From NCBI GenBank assembly GCA_943789465.1, contig CALSUF010000003.1, positions 1-64,000 on the forward strand: a stretch of 64,000 nucleotides of DNA. Reading direction: 5' to 3'. This DNA is from an uncultured Flavobacteriaceae bacterium (GTDB lineage: Bacteria > Bacteroidota > Bacteroidia > Flavobacteriales > Flavobacteriaceae). A program made the position numbers and the translations under genes. Shown here piece after piece: positions 1-8,820 of the stretch (its first letter is position 1; each line of letters opens with the position of its first letter). The notes under the pieces are model-generated. The model saw nothing but the letters and a program-made list of their open reading frames with translations. It was not told where the DNA came from and made no database searches.

Positions 1-63
1 AATGGAGTCAGAATTGGAACTCTTCCAGATGAATTGAATTGGATGGTTAGCGTAGAAGCCTAA
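1..63 (+). CDS. C-terminal end of an unidentified protein (partial)
   Basis: An open frame enters from the left edge and stops with TAA at 61-63, giving the last 20 residues (ending NWMVSVEA). Its tail overlaps the tail of the convergent glycosyltransferase gene by 17 bases. Tail-to-tail overlaps of 4 to 18 bases occur elsewhere in this window, so the arrangement is plausible. Too little is visible to name a family, and the frame could be open by chance. Confidence 0.4.
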   Translation, partial: NGVRIGTLPDELNWMVSVEA

Positions 64-904
64 ATTTACGCTTGATATTTTTCCAACGATACCCTCTTAC
101 AAACGCTCCTTGATCTTCAGTAACAAGAAATGATTCGTTCTGATTGAATGCTTTGATATAGCCTGTGATATAATCCCAAAAAAGAACTACGCTTCGTTTT
201 TTGTAAGCTAATTTTAAGGCGGATAAAAATGCCAAAGCAAAGCCATAGCGCATTTTATACAAGGCAGTTCCCTGTAAATGTTTGGCACTCTTATTATAAT
301 TTGCGCCTGTTGGTTTGAGGTGTTTTACATGCAAAGAAGCATCTGTTTTAAATTTCCAACCATGGTAAAGAGTGAGCAATTCGTCAATAGTATCCCATCC
401 CATCGATTTTTTGAGCCCCCCAATTTCTGAAAAACAATCTTTTCTGTAGGCTTTCAGTCCCCCTCGAATGTGATCTTTGGAGGTTAAATTTTCCAACACC
501 CAACTTCCATTTTGTTTTATATAACAGTGTCCAGCCACCATGCCCAACCGTGGATTGTTTTGGTAATGCTTAGCGAGAGTTTCTAAATAATTTTCAGGGA
601 ATATCACATCTGCATCAAATTTACAAATAACATCATATTCCGAATCTAAGGATTCATAGCCTTTGTAAAAAGCATTGATAATTTTTCCACCCGGCAAGTG
701 TGCTTCCGATGAGGTATTTGAAACCAAGGAAATCCATGGACATTGTTTTGATAGATCCGTTACTATGGATGCCGTTCCATCTGTTGAATTATCATCCACC
801 ACCACAATTTTGGTAGGGCGTAAGCTTTGATTTATGAGCGATTGAAGGGCTTTGCCAATAAAATTAGCTTCATTATGGGCCGGTATGACAATATAAAAGT
901 TCAA
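47..904 (-). CDS. Glycosyltransferase family 2
   Basis: A 285-residue GT-A fold enzyme that would transfer a sugar from an activated nucleotide donor, probably to an envelope glycan or lipid acceptor at the inner membrane face. The N-terminal strand FYIVIPAHNE is followed by the nucleotide-binding segment VVVDDNSTDGT (34-44), the metal-binding DAD (97-99) and a GWDTIDE segment (169-175) where GT2 enzymes carry the acceptor-site acid. No membrane span is obvious. The only sensible start is a TTG that overlaps the TGA of the upstream methyltransferase gene (TTGA), which suggests translational coupling. It is last in a four-gene minus-strand cluster with gcvP, a KAS III-like gene and the methyltransferase. 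Donor and acceptor are unknown. Confidence 0.85.
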   Translation of the reverse strand: MNFYIVIPAHNEANFIGKALQSLINQSLRPTKIVVVDDNSTDGTASIVTDLSKQCPWISLVSNTSSEAHLPGGKIINAFYKGYESLDSEYDVICKFDADVIFPENYLETLAKHYQNNPRLGMVAGHCYIKQNGSWVLENLTSKDHIRGGLKAYRKDCFSEIGGLKKSMGWDTIDELLTLYHGWKFKTDASLHVKHLKPTGANYNKSAKHLQGTALYKMRYGFALAFLSALKLAYKKRSVVLFWDYITGYIKAFNQNESFLVTEDQGAFVRGYRWKNIKRKFRLLR

Positions 905-1422
905 ATTCTTTCGGCGTAAACAATATAATATCTTGGTGTAAACCAGCGAAGCAAAGGTCTAAATCCAATTTTTTTGGTAGGATTTGTCCATTTTTCACTA
1001 GCAATAATTTTCCATCCCGTTTTTTCTAGTAACCAATCAAACTGCCAAGATTCAAACTCATGAAAATGACGATCTCTCGGATCGGTTTTACTGCGGTAGG
1101 CAGATGCAAACCACAAACGCAGTGGAATGCTAGCTACCAATTTTTGAGACTTGATGTTTTTTAGAACTGTGAAAGGAGATAGTAAATGTTCAAAAATTTC
1201 AAAGGCGGTCACAACATCAGAACTGTTAGTTTCTAGTGTAGTTGTGTTGAGGTCTAAATCTTCTCCAGAAGTATTGCTTACACTAAATCCTTCTTTTTTT
1301 AGAAGTTCTGAAAAAGGGTTGTCAACGCCTAAATCCAAAATGGTTTCTGTAAACGCAATGTGTTTTTTGAGAAATCTGAGTGTGTGCTTGTAACGTTTCT
1401 TAGGAAAATTAGTGGCGTACAT
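901..1422 (-). CDS. SAM-dependent methyltransferase (class I-like)
   Basis: A predicted small methyltransferase of 173 residues. Motif I is ILDLGVDNP (residues 28-36), and a later acidic segment FEIFEHLLSP (74-83) matches the usual post-II position of class I SAM enzymes. Glycines in motif I are fewer than normal, so activity is not certain. An in-frame ATG exists upstream at 1524, but it lies inside the KAS III-like gene. The ATG at 1420-1422, one base beyond that gene's stop, is the better start. The stop overlaps the TTG start of the glycosyltransferase. The context suggests a modification step in making a lipid or glycan. The substrate cannot be read from sequence. Confidence 0.75.
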   Translation of the reverse strand: MYATNFPKKRYKHTLRFLKKHIAFTETILDLGVDNPFSELLKKEGFSVSNTSGEDLDLNTTTLETNSSDVVTAFEIFEHLLSPFTVLKNIKSQKLVASIPLRLWFASAYRSKTDPRDRHFHEFESWQFDWLLEKTGWKIIASEKWTNPTKKIGFRPLLRWFTPRYYIVYAERI

Positions 1423-1423
1423 A

Positions 1424-2482
1424 TTAGTATTTATAAGTGATCGCATTGATGTGCATTCCTGCGCCAACGCTAGCAAATATAACAATATCTCCTTTGTTAA
1501 GCTGATGACCTTCCATGTGACCACTTTTAATAAGATCCAATAAAGTAGGTACGGTTGCTACTGAACTGTTTCCTAGTTTATGAATACTCATCGGCATGAT
1601 GCCTTCTGGAACAGGTGTTTTATAAAGTCTGTAGAAACGATTTACAATCGCCTCGTCCATTTTTTCATTTGCTTGATGAATCAATATTTTTTTCACATCC
1701 TTAATGTCCATACCGCTATTATCCAAACAAGCTTTCATGGCAGCAGGAACATTTGATAAAGCGAACTCATAAATTTTACGTCCGTACATTTTTATGAATC
1801 GTGTGTCCTGCTCAAAAGACTTGTTGTTTGAGCAACCAAAGAACAAATGATAAACTTCATCATGTGTGTAAGAAGCCGATTCGTGAGATAAAATACCACC
1901 TTCATCATCTGATGATTCAATGATAGTTGCACCTGCACCATCTGAGTAAATCATGGAATCTCTGTCATGTGGGTCGACCACTCTTGAGAGTGTTTCAGCT
2001 CCGATCACTAAACATCTTTTTGCCATTCCAGCTTTGATAAAAGCTTGTGCCTGAATGACACCTTCAACCCAGCCTGGGCATCCAAAAAGAATGTCATAAG
2101 CCACACATTTTGGGTTTTTTATTTTTAAACTATTTTTGACACGTGCAGCCAAACATGGTAAAATATCACTCTGAATGGATCCTGATTTGACATCTCCAAA
2201 GTTGTGCGCAAGAATGATGTAATCTAAAGTTTCAGGATCAATGTCTGCATCTGCAATTGCTTTTTCGGCGGCCAACGCTCCTAGGTCAGAAGTCGTTAGG
2301 TGGTCTTCTGCATAGCGACGTTCGGAAATTCCAGTAATGGCTTTAAATTTCTCTACAATGACTTCATTAGAAGACGAGATTTCAGATCCATCAATGTTTA
2401 AAAATGAATGGTCTTTAAAGGCCTCATTTTTTTGTACTATTTTTGGAATGTAACTCCCAACCCCTGTAATTTTAATATTCAT
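1424..2482 (-). CDS. 3-oxoacyl-ACP synthase III-like (KAS III family) protein
   Basis: A 352-residue thiolase-fold condensing enzyme of the FabH type. The expected Cys-His-Asn triad is present: C135 in FGCPGW, H269 in LIHQAN and N305 in LGNSSVAT. The C-terminal GAGMHINAI stretch fits the family's terminal glycine loop. It is longer than typical FabH (about 320 residues) and its cysteine context differs from housekeeping FabH, so it is likelier a specialised paralogue (starter-unit or head-to-head condensation) than the essential initiator. It starts 10 bases after gcvP and is followed one base later by the methyltransferase. The triad supports catalysis; the product is unknown. Confidence 0.85.
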   Translation of the reverse strand: MNIKITGVGSYIPKIVQKNEAFKDHSFLNIDGSEISSSNEVIVEKFKAITGISERRYAEDHLTTSDLGALAAEKAIADADIDPETLDYIILAHNFGDVKSGSIQSDILPCLAARVKNSLKIKNPKCVAYDILFGCPGWVEGVIQAQAFIKAGMAKRCLVIGAETLSRVVDPHDRDSMIYSDGAGATIIESSDDEGGILSHESASYTHDEVYHLFFGCSNNKSFEQDTRFIKMYGRKIYEFALSNVPAAMKACLDNSGMDIKDVKKILIHQANEKMDEAIVNRFYRLYKTPVPEGIMPMSIHKLGNSSVATVPTLLDLIKSGHMEGHQLNKGDIVIFASVGAGMHINAITYKY

Positions 2483-2492
2483 ATTTTACGTT

Positions 2493-5345
2493 TTAAGCTT
2501 CTTCATATGCTTCGATTGGCGCACATGTACATATTAAATTTCGATCGCCATAAGCGTCATCTACACGACGAACGGACGGCCAAAATTTATCTTCTTTTAT
2601 ATAATCTAATGGGAATGCGGCAACGGCTCTGCTGTAAGGAAATTCCCAGACATCGTTGGTGAGCATCTCTTGAGTGTGCGGTGCGTTTTTTAGAGGATTG
2701 TTTGGCTGTTCTTTGCTTGCGGATTCAATTTCTTTTCTAATGGCAATCATAGCATCACAAAAACGATCTATTTCTGCTTTTCCTTCACTTTCTGTAGGTT
2801 CAATCATCATCGTACCCGCAACTGGAAATGAAACTGTTGGAGCATGAAATCCGAAGTCCATAAGTCGTTTTGCAATATCCACCACTTCAATACCGTTGGC
2901 TTTAAATCCGCGACAGTCAATAATCATTTCATGAGCTGCACGTCCGCGTTCTCCAGAGTACAATGTATCATAATATCCTTGAAGGCGTTCTTTGATGTAG
3001 TTGGCATTTAGGATGGCAACCTTTGTAGAATCGGTCAAACCTTTAGCACCCAACATTTTGATATAGCCATAGGAAATCAAACACGCTAGGGACGAACCAA
3101 AGGGCGCACCAGAAATAGAATTAATGGCTGATGACCCTCCTGTTTCAATTAAAGGGTTTCCTGGTAAAAAGGGAGTTAATTGTTTGGCAACACAAATGGG
3201 ACCAACTCCAGGACCTCCACCTCCGTGAGGAATTGCAAAAGTTTTATGAAGATTCAAGTGGCATACATCGGCACCAATATTTCCAGGATTTGTCAAACCG
3301 ACTTGTGCATTCATATTGGCACCATCCATATAAACCTGACCACCATTATCGTGAATAATTTGAGTAATTTCTTTGATCGCAGACTCATACACTCCGTGGG
3401 TAGAAGGGTATGTTACCATTAAGGCTGCTAAATTATCTTTATGGAGCGTCGCTTTTTCTCTTAAATCTTCTACATCAATATTTCCATTTTCAGATGATTT
3501 TGTTACAACAACTTTCATGCCTGCCATCACAGCACTTGCAGGATTGGTTCCGTGTGCAGATGATGGGATGATACATATTTTTCGGTGTGTATCTCCTCTA
3601 GATTCATGATAGGCTCTAATGACCATCAGCCCTGCAAATTCGCCTTGAGCTCCAGAATTTGGCTGAAGGGATGTTCCTGCAAAACCGGTAATTTCGGTGA
3701 GCTGTTCTTCTAGTTTGGTGAGCATAGTTTGGTAGCCTTCTACTTGGTCTAAAGGAGCAAACGGGTGAATGTTCCCCCAATTTGGCCAGCTTAATGGTAG
3801 CATTTCTACGGCAGCATTGAGTTTCATTGTACAAGATCCCAATGAAATCATAGAGAAATTTAAGGATAAATCTTTACGTTCCAAGCGTTTTATATAACGC
3901 ATCAATTCCGTTTCTGAATGGTGACTGTTAAAAATCACATTCGTCATAAATTCGGAACAACGTTGTGCAGTTTCTGGAATTCTTATGTTTGAATTCAGAG
4001 CTTGAATAGGAGTTCCTTTCTTGCTGTAAACCTCCGCAAAAATGGATACAATTAAATTAAGGTCTGAAAGCGTTGTCGTTTCATTTATCGAGATAGAAAC
4101 GGTTGTCGCATCTGGATAATAAAAATTAACTTCTTTTTGCTCTGCTATATTTTTGAGAGTTGAATTTTCAGGAACGCTCACTTGGAGGGTGTCAAAAAAG
4201 GATTTGTGGACTAATTTAAACCCTAAACCTTCTAAAGCATCCGCTAATGTGACGGTGGTATTATGAACTTTGTTGGCAATATATTTCAGCCCTTTTGGTC
4301 CGTGATACACAGCATACATTCCTGCCATCACAGCAAGCAATACTTGTGCGGTACATATGTTGGAAGTTGCCCGATCTCTTTTGATGTGTTGTTCGCGAGT
4401 TTGCAGTGCCATTCGCATGGCACGATTGCCATCAATGTCTTTAGTGACTCCTATAATTCTTCCAGGAATAAATCGTTTGTATGCTTCTTTTGTTGCAAAA
4501 TAGGCGGCGTGTGGCCCACCATATCCCATAGGGATTCCGAAACGTTGGGTGGTACCAACTACAACATCTGCGCCAAATTTTCCGGGAGCTTCCAAAGTAA
4601 CTAGGCTAAGAATATCAGCTGCAACAGCTACTTTTATATCGTTTTGATTTGCTTTGGAAATAAAGTTTTGTAAATCTATAATAACTCCCGATTTTCCTGG
4701 ATATTGAAGGAGTGCGCCAAAAAACTCAGTTGAAAAGTCAAAATCTTCAACCGCTCCTAATACCAATTCAATTCCAATCGGAGTTGCCCGAGTTTTTAAG
4801 ACAGAGAGAGTTTGTGGTAAAATCTCATTCGAAACAAAAAACTTTACTGTGCCTGCTTTGACTTGTGGTTTTGGACGTACTGCAAATAATAGTGCCATCG
4901 CTTCAGCGGCAGCAGTACTTTCATCCAATAGAGAGGCATTGGCAAGTTCCATACCTGTCAAATCGGTGATCATGGTCTGGTAATTGAGCAAAGCTTCTAA
5001 GCGCCCTTGAGCAATTTCTGCTTGGTAGGGCGTATATGCCGTGTACCAACCTGGGTTTTCTAAAATATTTCGTTGAATAACCGCGGGCAAATTGGAAGGG
5101 TGGTAGCCCATTCCAATAAAAGATTTATAAACTTTGTTTTTTGAGGCGAGTTGATGAATGTGTTCAAGATATTCTTGTTCACTCAAGGGGGCTTCCAAGT
5201 TTAAGGTCGACTGGAGTCGAATGTTATCAGGAACCGTTTCTTGGATTAATTCTTCGATAGAATTTGCACCAACAAGTTGTAGCATTTCGTCACAGTGTGC
5301 TTCTTTTGGTCCAATATGTCTTAAGGCAAATACATCTGTTTTCAT
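2493..5345 (-). CDS. gcvP: Glycine dehydrogenase (aminomethyl-transferring), P-protein
   Basis: PLP-dependent P-protein of the glycine cleavage system. It decarboxylates glycine and passes the aminomethyl group to lipoyl-H protein in the cytoplasm. At 950 residues it is the fused, homodimeric form, with N- and C-terminal halves in one chain. The PLP lysine is K701 in LHKTFAIPHGGGGPG. The N-terminal half contains the conserved YTPYQAEIAQGRL and DESTAAAEA segments. The start MKTDVFALRHIG places the conserved RHIG motif near residue 10, as usual. No gcvT or gcvH is nearby. It is the first gene of a minus-strand cluster with lipid/glycan-type genes, an unusual partnership. Confidence 0.97.
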   Translation of the reverse strand: MKTDVFALRHIGPKEAHCDEMLQLVGANSIEELIQETVPDNIRLQSTLNLEAPLSEQEYLEHIHQLASKNKVYKSFIGMGYHPSNLPAVIQRNILENPGWYTAYTPYQAEIAQGRLEALLNYQTMITDLTGMELANASLLDESTAAAEAMALLFAVRPKPQVKAGTVKFFVSNEILPQTLSVLKTRATPIGIELVLGAVEDFDFSTEFFGALLQYPGKSGVIIDLQNFISKANQNDIKVAVAADILSLVTLEAPGKFGADVVVGTTQRFGIPMGYGGPHAAYFATKEAYKRFIPGRIIGVTKDIDGNRAMRMALQTREQHIKRDRATSNICTAQVLLAVMAGMYAVYHGPKGLKYIANKVHNTTVTLADALEGLGFKLVHKSFFDTLQVSVPENSTLKNIAEQKEVNFYYPDATTVSISINETTTLSDLNLIVSIFAEVYSKKGTPIQALNSNIRIPETAQRCSEFMTNVIFNSHHSETELMRYIKRLERKDLSLNFSMISLGSCTMKLNAAVEMLPLSWPNWGNIHPFAPLDQVEGYQTMLTKLEEQLTEITGFAGTSLQPNSGAQGEFAGLMVIRAYHESRGDTHRKICIIPSSAHGTNPASAVMAGMKVVVTKSSENGNIDVEDLREKATLHKDNLAALMVTYPSTHGVYESAIKEITQIIHDNGGQVYMDGANMNAQVGLTNPGNIGADVCHLNLHKTFAIPHGGGGPGVGPICVAKQLTPFLPGNPLIETGGSSAINSISGAPFGSSLACLISYGYIKMLGAKGLTDSTKVAILNANYIKERLQGYYDTLYSGERGRAAHEMIIDCRGFKANGIEVVDIAKRLMDFGFHAPTVSFPVAGTMMIEPTESEGKAEIDRFCDAMIAIRKEIESASKEQPNNPLKNAPHTQEMLTNDVWEFPYSRAVAAFPLDYIKEDKFWPSVRRVDDAYGDRNLICTCAPIEAYEEA

Positions 5346-5463
5346 CTTGCAGGAATCTTAAATAAAGAACAAAACTAAGGAATTTAATAATGTTTTAATT
5401 CATAGTAGTTTAAAGTTATTAAACAATTAAAAGGGTTATTAACAGTTTGCCTATTTTTGTGCC
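5346..5463. promoter_or_regulatory. Divergent intergenic region gcvP / UbiA-like gene
   Basis: A 118-base AT-rich spacer between two divergent starts. A TATTTTTG at 5452-5459 matches the Bacteroidota -7 consensus TAnnTTTG on the plus strand. It sits only 4 bases before the ATG, so it would give a nearly leaderless transcript. No convincing -33 TTTG is found at the right distance. No gcvP-side promoter or glycine riboswitch fold is apparent. Confidence 0.3.
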
Positions 5464-6297
5464 ATGACTTTGTTTAAACGCTTCCTAGATTTTTACATAA
5501 ATAGCAGTCTGCACGTAGCACTAGCGGTACTTTCTTTTAGCGTTTTAACAGGTTATGAGTTGAACTTAATGGGTTCAATATTTTTTTACAGTGCTACCTT
5601 CTGTGCTTCAGTAGCAGGGTATAATTTTGTTAAGTATTTTGGATTAACGAAGTTTTATTACCGTTCTCTTACGACTAAATTAAAATACATTCAATTGGTG
5701 TCTGTTTTGAGTTTGACGGGTTTTGGGTTTGTGATTTTTCAACTACAACAAAGCAGTCAAATTGTCTATGTATTTCTAGCATTGATTACTTTTTTATATG
5801 CCATTCCAATGGGGATCAAGACCCCTAAAAACCTAAGGTCTGTTGGAGGTGTTAAAATTTATATCATTGCATTTGTGTGGGCGATGACTACGGTGGTGTT
5901 GCCAATTTTAGAATCCCAATTAGTACTAAGTTTGGACCATTGGATTTTAGTGCTACAACGCATATTTATAGTCATTGTCTTGATGCTCCCTTTTGAGATT
6001 CGTGATTTAGATGTAGATCAAGTTCATCTTTCAACTATTCCACAAAAAATTGGAATTCGAAATACTAAAATTATTGGATACGCATTGTTAGGCGATTCAA
6101 TCTTATTAGAATTTTTCAAACATCAGTTCAATCTAAATAATTTTTTAACAGTCTTTTTTACAGGGGTTCTTCTGGCTTTATTTTTAGCTAAAAGCAACAA
6201 GCAACAGGATCGGTATTATGCTGCTTTTTGGGTGGAAGCTATTCCGATTATGGTTCTTGTTTTGGCATTTGTTTTGACACTAGTTCAAAAGTCCTGA
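5464..6297 (+). CDS. UbiA-like polytopic membrane protein
   Basis: A 277-residue integral membrane protein with about eight hydrophobic segments. It resembles the UbiA prenyltransferase superfamily. The second Asp-rich motif is well kept as RDLDVD (D181, D185) followed by TIPQKIG. The first motif (normally NDxxDxxxD) is reduced to GYNFVKYFG around N54, with no aspartates. UbiA enzymes need both motifs to bind Mg-diphosphate, so this protein may not be a classical prenyltransferase. Its end overlaps the convergent M3 peptidase gene by 18 bases. Physiological role unknown; family assignment is moderate. Confidence 0.65.
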   Translation: MTLFKRFLDFYINSSLHVALAVLSFSVLTGYELNLMGSIFFYSATFCASVAGYNFVKYFGLTKFYYRSLTTKLKYIQLVSVLSLTGFGFVIFQLQQSSQIVYVFLALITFLYAIPMGIKTPKNLRSVGGVKIYIIAFVWAMTTVVLPILESQLVLSLDHWILVLQRIFIVIVLMLPFEIRDLDVDQVHLSTIPQKIGIRNTKIIGYALLGDSILLEFFKHQFNLNNFLTVFFTGVLLALFLAKSNKQQDRYYAAFWVEAIPIMVLVLAFVLTLVQKS

Positions 6298-8311
6298 TCG
6301 CCTTAGTAAGGCTTCTGTTTTTGGTTTCTGTCCACGAAATTTAACATACAATTTTAATGGATCTTGTGTGCCACCTTTACTTAGTATATGTGTTTTGAAA
6401 GCAGCTGCGATTTGTGGATCAAAAAGATCATTTTCTTTAAAATATTCAAAGGCATCAGCATCCAAAACTTCTGCCCATTTGTAGCTGTAGTATCCTGATG
6501 AATAGCCTCCTTGAAATATGTGTGCAAAAGCTGTTGACATACAATTTTGTGCTACACTTGGAAATAATTGTGTTTCTAGGAATGCATCGCTTTCGTGCTG
6601 TTTTACGTTTGTTATTTCGGTTGGATCAATTCCATGCCAGCTCATGTCTAGCAAACCAAAACTCAACTGCCTTAGGGTTTGCATCCCTTGTTGGAATGTG
6701 GAGGCTGCTTTTATTTTGTCAATAAGCTCCATAGGAATACTGTCTCCAGTTTCATAATGCTTAGCAAAGAGTGCCAATGCTTCTTTTTCATAGCACCAAT
6801 TTTCCATGATTTGACTTGGCAATTCAACAAAGTCCCAAGCCACGCTGGTGCCAGACAAACTCGGATATACGGTGTCAGCTAACATCCCATGAAGGGCGTG
6901 TCCAAATTCATGAAAAAGAGTCGTAACTTCGTTAAAGGTCAATAAAGATGGTTTGGTTGCCGTCGGTTTAGTAAAATTACAAACGATGGATATGTGTGGT
7001 CTTTCATTTGTATTATTTTTTACGTGTTGAGATTTAAAAGAAGTCATCCAAGCACCATTACGTTTGCCTGATCTTGGAAAAAAATCGGCATAAAAAATGG
7101 CCACTAAATTTTGGTTTGAATCCTCTACTTTGTAAGTCATCACCTCTTTGTGATAGGTGTCAACAACATCTGTTTGGATAAACTGCAATCCAAATAATTT
7201 TTGTGCGACTTCAAAAGCCCCTTCAATTACGTTTTCTAATTTGAAATAAGGTTTCAATTGTTCATCATCAAAATTGAATCGTTCTTGTTTTAGTTTTTCA
7301 GAATAATAAGCACTGTCCCATTTTTCTAACTGATCAATAGAGTCTAAGTTTTTTGCAAAATTCTCTAGTTCTTCAAACTCTTTTTTGGCAGCAGGAAGTG
7401 CCTTAGATAAGAGGTCTTCCAAGAAAGTTCCTACGGTCTCAGGAGTTTTTGCCATACGTTCTTCTAAAACAAAATGTGCATGGGTTTTATATCCTAGTAA
7501 TTGAGCTCTTTTGAAACGCAGTTTTGCTATTTTTAGAACGATTTCTTGGTTATCTAAGTTGTCATTTTGAAACCCTTTTTGTCCAAATGCGATTGCCAAT
7601 TTTTTTCGTAATGCTCTATTTTTTGCATAGGTCATGAAAGGTATATAGCTCGGGTAGTCAAGTGTGATTAGCCAACCTTTTTTGTCTTTTTCTTCCGCCA
7701 ATTGTTTGGCAGCCTCAATGGCTCCTTCTGGCAGTCCATCTAAATCTGATAGTTCGGAAATTAGAAGTTCATAGCGGTTGGTTTCTGCTAAAATATGTTC
7801 TCCAAAGGTAAGTTTGAGTTGACTTTGCTCTTTATCAATGGCGCGCAATACTTCTTTTTGATCGTTACTAAGGTTGGCACCATTTCTCGAAAACCCTTTG
7901 TATTTTTTATCTAAAAGTGTTTTTTGTTCTTCATTTAATGAAAGCGATTCTTTTGTGTTGTAAACATGTTTGACACGTTCAAAAAGAGCCGTATTTAAAG
8001 CCACATCATTTGAAAACTCAGTTAATAGTGGAGATACTTCTTGTGCTATTTTTTGAATTTCTTCATTTGTTTCTGCAGCATTCAAATTAAAGAAAATACT
8101 CGAAATCCGATCGAGTTGCTCACCCGTATACTCTAAGGCTTCAATTGTGTTTTTAAAAGAAGGGGTTGCTTTATTTTCAACAATCTGATCAATTTCATTT
8201 TTGGCACTTTCAATTGCTTTTATAAAAGCGGGTAAAAAAGCGTCTAGTTTTAATTTTTGAAAATGGTGCAGTATTGTAAGGCGTTTCAAAACGCGTATCG
8301 AGTACATTCAT
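6280..8311 (-). CDS. M3 family metallopeptidase (oligopeptidase A / dipeptidyl carboxypeptidase type), N-terminus frameshifted
   Basis: A zinc oligopeptidase of the thimet/Dcp family that trims short peptides, probably in the cytoplasm or periplasm. The HEFGH zinc motif lies near residues 466-470, with the third ligand Glu in QIMENW downstream. The uninterrupted frame begins at 8307, but its first ~17 residues (MYSIRVLKRLTILHHF) look nothing like the family. Reading from ATG 8309-8311 in the next frame gives MNVLDTRFETPYNTAPFSKIK, which is the normal N-terminus. It joins the main frame if one A is removed from the A runs at 8248-8259. So the gene has a one-base insertion near codon 20, from sequencing error or mutation. 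Otherwise it is full length (~675 residues). It follows purE by 22 bases. Confidence 0.88.
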
Positions 8312-8333
8312 GTGGATTCTTTTTAGGGGAAAC

Positions 8334-8819
8334 TTAAGATTTGATATTTTTGGATGCTTCTAGAACTTTTAATTTCAACCCTTCTTTGTACATTAAAACT
8401 TTGTCTAAAACACAACTATCTGAAGCTCCAATAATTTGAGCAGCTAAGATACCAGCATTTTTAGCGCCATTTAAAGCAACAGTTGCTACAGGAACACCTC
8501 CAGGCATTTGTAATATAGATAATATAGAGTCCCATCCATCAATTGAATTACTAGATTTTACAGGAACACCTATTACAGGTAATGGGCTTAAAGAGGCAAT
8601 CATTCCTGGCAAATGCGCAGCACCACCAGCACCGGCAATAATCACTTTTAATCCACGTTGATGCGCTTTTGAACCATAGTCAAATAATTTTTCAGGAGTG
8701 CGGTGTGCAGATACGATGTCTACTTCTACTTGGATGTCAAATCCTTCCAGAACTGCTATTGCTTCTTTCATGACAGGCATGTCGCTGTCGCTTCCCATAA
8801 TGATTCCTACTTGTGCCAT
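8334..8819 (-). CDS. purE: N5-carboxyaminoimidazole ribonucleotide mutase
   Basis: Class I PurE of 161 residues, which converts N5-CAIR to CAIR in de novo purine synthesis. The phosphate-binding GSDSD loop (residues 9-13), the conserved SAHRTPE segment with the catalytic His, and the AGAGGAAHLPGM loop are intact. It starts one base after the purK stop, so purK and purE are very likely co-transcribed and act in sequence. Length and motifs are as expected. Confidence 0.97.
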   Translation of the reverse strand: MAQVGIIMGSDSDMPVMKEAIAVLEGFDIQVEVDIVSAHRTPEKLFDYGSKAHQRGLKVIIAGAGGAAHLPGMIASLSPLPVIGVPVKSSNSIDGWDSILSILQMPGGVPVATVALNGAKNAGILAAQIIGASDSCVLDKVLMYKEGLKLKVLEASKNIKS

Positions 8820-8820
8820 A

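Noticed and set aside
4263-4604. A 113-residue plus-strand frame inside gcvP
   Set aside because: Lies wholly antisense to an intact conserved gene, with no recognisable protein features.
5452-5459. Leaderless transcription of the UbiA-like gene
   Set aside because: TATTTTTG is a good -7 match but sits 4 bases from the ATG with no -33 partner; in AT-rich DNA this is weak evidence.
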